From the NCBI GenBank assembly GCA_963847615.1, contig CAWKAN010000016.1:434001-498000 (forward strand): a stretch of DNA of 64,000 nt, in the 5' to 3' direction. Every line of letters starts with the position of its first letter. Positions within the stretch are counted from its first letter, which is position 1. Both the position numbers and the translations under genes were made by a program. Below are positions 62,225-64,000 of this stretch, piece by piece. The notes below the pieces were generated by a model. It worked only from the letters and a program-made list of their open reading frames with translations. It had not been told where the DNA came from and did no database searches. This DNA is from Palsa-883 sp963847615. GTDB taxonomy: Bacteria > Pseudomonadota > Alphaproteobacteria > Acetobacterales > Acetobacteraceae.

Positions 62225-63379
62225 ATGTGCATGCCGACAAACCAGCGGAGCCGTTTTGGCACCGCAACGCCACGGCAGCGACGCGGCCGGCGGGCTTTTG
62301 GTGTCCTGCGGTGGATCGGTCGGTCGGGGGTCGCCCTCGGGATGCTGATCGTTGTCCTGATCGCCTCCATCGGGGCCGTTTCCATCGGGGGCGCCGCCGA
62401 GGGGCCGATCCGGCTGGAGATCGTCGGCGGCCTGGCAGCGGTCAGCCAGTACACCAAGTACGAGGCGCCGTTCTGGCTGCATGACGTCCCGGAATTGACC
62501 CACGGGCGCGTGGTGGCGGAAATCCATTCGTTCGACCGCAGCGGGCTGCCCGGCGAGGAAATGCTGCAACTGATGCGCCTTGGCGTGGTGCCGTTCGGGA
62601 CCGCCCTGCTCGCCCTGGTGTCGGGCGACGAGCCGGAACTGAACGCCGTCGATCTGCCGCTGCTCAATCCGGATATGGCCTCGCTACGCAAGACGGTGGG
62701 GCTCTATCGTGCTCATCTGCATCAGATTTTGCGCGAGAAATACGGCATCGAACTGCTCGGCATCTACGCCTATCCGGCGCAGGTCCTGTATTGCACGCGG
62801 AGCTTCACCACGCTGAAGGACCTCGCCGGGCGCCGGGTCCGCACCTCCGCGCTCAGCCAGTCGGAGATGATGTCGGCCCTGGGGGCAATCCCTGTCGTGA
62901 CGCCGTTCGCCGAAGTTGTGAGCGCGCTCAGGAACAACGTGGTCAACTGCGCGATCACCGGCACCATGAGCGGCAACCAGATCGGCTTGCCCACCGTCAC
63001 GTCCTACATCTATCCGATGGCGATCAGCTGGGGATTGTCGTTCTTCGGCGCCAATGGGGCGGTATGGGACCAACTGCCGCCCGACGTCCGCGCCGAGCTG
63101 CGCGCGGGCATTCACACGCTGGAAGGCGCGATCTGGGATGCCGCCGATCGGGAAACCGCCAGCGGCCTTGCCTGCGACATCGGTTCCAGCAGCTGCGTCG
63201 GCGGCCAGGCGTTCCACATGACCCTGGTGCCGATCCAGACGGTGGACGAGGCGCAGCGCGAATTGCTGCTGTCGAAGAGCATTTTACCACGCTGGATCCA
63301 ACGCTGCGGCAATGACTGCGTGACCGCCTGGAACGGCACGCTGGGGCGCGCGCTGGGGATATGGGCGCACGCCGAATAG
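62225..63379 (+). CDS. TRAP transporter substrate-binding protein, DctP family
   Basis: The 384-aa protein has a long basic N-terminus and a membrane-type signal (SGVALGMLIVVLIASIGAVS, about residues 32-51), then a DctP fold: ELTHGRVVAEIHSFDRSGLPG, VLYCTRSFTTLKDLAGRRVR (with the ligand Arg), NNVVNCAITGTMSG. It should bind an organic acid for a TRAP importer, but no dctQ or dctM follows. GAGGA precedes ATG 62225; ATG 62129 and 62231 are alternatives. Confidence 0.88.
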   Translation: MCMPTNQRSRFGTATPRQRRGRRAFGVLRWIGRSGVALGMLIVVLIASIGAVSIGGAAEGPIRLEIVGGLAAVSQYTKYEAPFWLHDVPELTHGRVVAEIHSFDRSGLPGEEMLQLMRLGVVPFGTALLALVSGDEPELNAVDLPLLNPDMASLRKTVGLYRAHLHQILREKYGIELLGIYAYPAQVLYCTRSFTTLKDLAGRRVRTSALSQSEMMSALGAIPVVTPFAEVVSALRNNVVNCAITGTMSGNQIGLPTVTSYIYPMAISWGLSFFGANGAVWDQLPPDVRAELRAGIHTLEGAIWDAADRETASGLACDIGSSSCVGGQAFHMTLVPIQTVDEAQRELLLSKSILPRWIQRCGNDCVTAWNGTLGRALGIWAHAE

Positions 63380-63503
63380 GCCAGGGCGCGTCAGCCGTCA
63401 GCCGTCAGCCTGCGACCGGCCTGACCGGGGCATCGGCTCGGCTGGGAACTTCCGGGTCGGCTGTCGCGGCGCGGGGTTGCCGTGACAACCGCGCGCGGCA
63501 AGA

Positions 63504-63566
63504 CTGGCGCCGTCGCCTGGCGCCGTCGCCTGGCGCCGTCGCCTGGCGCGTCGCCTGGCGCGTCCG
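63504..63566 (+). repeat. 12/13-bp minisatellite
   Basis: Three exact units ctggcgccgtcgc (13 bp) are followed by two 12-bp units ctggcgcgtcgc and ctggcgcgtccg. They lie in a 361-bp gap (63380-63740) that shows no gene. Confidence 0.85.
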
Positions 63567-63740
63567 TGGTCTGGCGTTTGCCGGTCGGCCGGATTGCCCT
63601 GACGCCACGCCTTGCCCCTGGACCCGTGGCGGATGCTGCGCCAATACGGCTCGCGGCGCCTGCCACCCTCGCAATGCCCGCGACGCGCGCCGTTCCAGCA
63701 AAGCCCGCGGCGCACGCCGCCCCAGCAAAGGAAGCCCCCC

Positions 63741-64000
63741 ATGTTGCAGCCGCCGCCCGCCCACCCCGGCATGCGCGAGGACGAAGTCGACACCCCCGCG
63801 CTCCTGATCGACCTCGAAGCCTTCGAATACAATCTCGATCACATGGCTGCGCTGCTGGCGCCGACCGGGGCCAAGCTGCGGGCCCATGCCAAGACCCACA
63901 AATCGCCTGTCATCGCGCACCTGCAAATGGCCCGCGGCGCGGTCGGCCAATGCGTGCAGAAGGTCGCCGAGGCCGAGGCCCTGGCCTGGGGCGGCGTGCC
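63741..64000 (+). CDS. DSD1-type PLP enzyme, 5' part (cut by the window end)
   Basis: The visible 87 residues begin MLQPPPAHPGMREDEVDTPA and continue LLIDLEAFEYNLDHMAALL and LRAHAKTHKSPVIAHLQM. The lysine in HAKTHKS is the PLP site. This is the alanine-racemase-like N-terminal domain of D-threonine aldolase/D-serine dehydratase-like enzymes. It is a paralogue of the gene at 33439. The C-terminal metal domain is outside the window. Confidence 0.9.
   Translation, partial: MLQPPPAHPGMREDEVDTPALLIDLEAFEYNLDHMAALLAPTGAKLRAHAKTHKSPVIAHLQMARGAVGQCVQKVAEAEALAWGGV

Noticed and set aside
1..64000. tRNA, rRNA, prophage or integron genes
   Set aside because: No T-loop-like ggttcgaatcc box with a matching acceptor stem, no rRNA segment, and no integrase or phage structural gene was seen.

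Overview
The window is GC-rich DNA with a strong G/C bias at third codon positions. It looks like an alphaproteobacterial chromosome, most plausibly Acetobacteraceae or a related Rhodospirillales member. This rests on gene content and style (hrcA, rph-rdgB-hemW, efp next to suhB, a PF13403-type Hint protein, a Kdo hydroxylase, large tripartite-family and branched-chain-type transport genes), not on a database search. No rRNA, tRNA or CRISPR array was seen.

Region by region. 0-9.3 kb: a VapBC-like toxin-antitoxin pair, hrcA, a gene-poor 2.9 kb patch with repeats, a dead GxxExxY gene and a NUDIX gene, then rph-rdgB, a YbaK-type deacylase, hemW and an orphan helical protein. 9.4-15.1 kb (minus strand): a split thiamine-diphosphate decarboxylase, a divergent PEP-carboxylase-like protein and an old-yellow-enzyme reductase. 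15.4-37.8 kb: a catabolic region with a TcuA-like flavoprotein, tandem 2-hydroxyacid dehydrogenases, a CoA transferase, an acyl-CoA dehydrogenase, a cupin, a complete branched-chain-type ABC importer, an amidohydrolase, SDRs, a threonine-synthase-like PLP enzyme, an MlrC-type M81 protein, a DSD1-type PLP enzyme, a class V aminotransferase, a fused M19 dipeptidase and arsC. 38-46 kb: a flavin monooxygenase, an IS4-type insertion sequence, a Hint-domain adhesin split by an amber codon, and a Kdo hydroxylase/phosphatase pair. 46-53.2 kb: suhB, efp, an oxidoreductase, an MHS transporter, a frameshifted epmB/kamA and epmA. 53.5-56.6 kb: an IS110/IS1111-type element carrying a passenger gene, and a broken IS630. 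56.6-64 kb: a GGDEF-EAL protein, a GNAT, an EamA transporter, a TRAP substrate-binding protein and the start of a second DSD1-type enzyme.

How the genes work together. The importer at 22.9-27.5 kb and the overlapping genes at 30.0-34.5 kb look like one uptake-and-breakdown programme, probably for an unusual amide or peptide containing D- or beta-hydroxy amino acids. efp, epmB and epmA form the EF-P beta-lysylation pathway, but epmB carries a one-base frameshift here. The most striking non-coding signal is a family of about 300-330 bp intergenic elements built from stacked hairpins around a giant palindrome (three copies). Their apical sequence differs from copy to copy while pairing is kept. 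An IS4-type element has split one copy and left a 13-bp target duplication. Minisatellites with 12-, 13- and 15-bp units recur, two of them inside genes.
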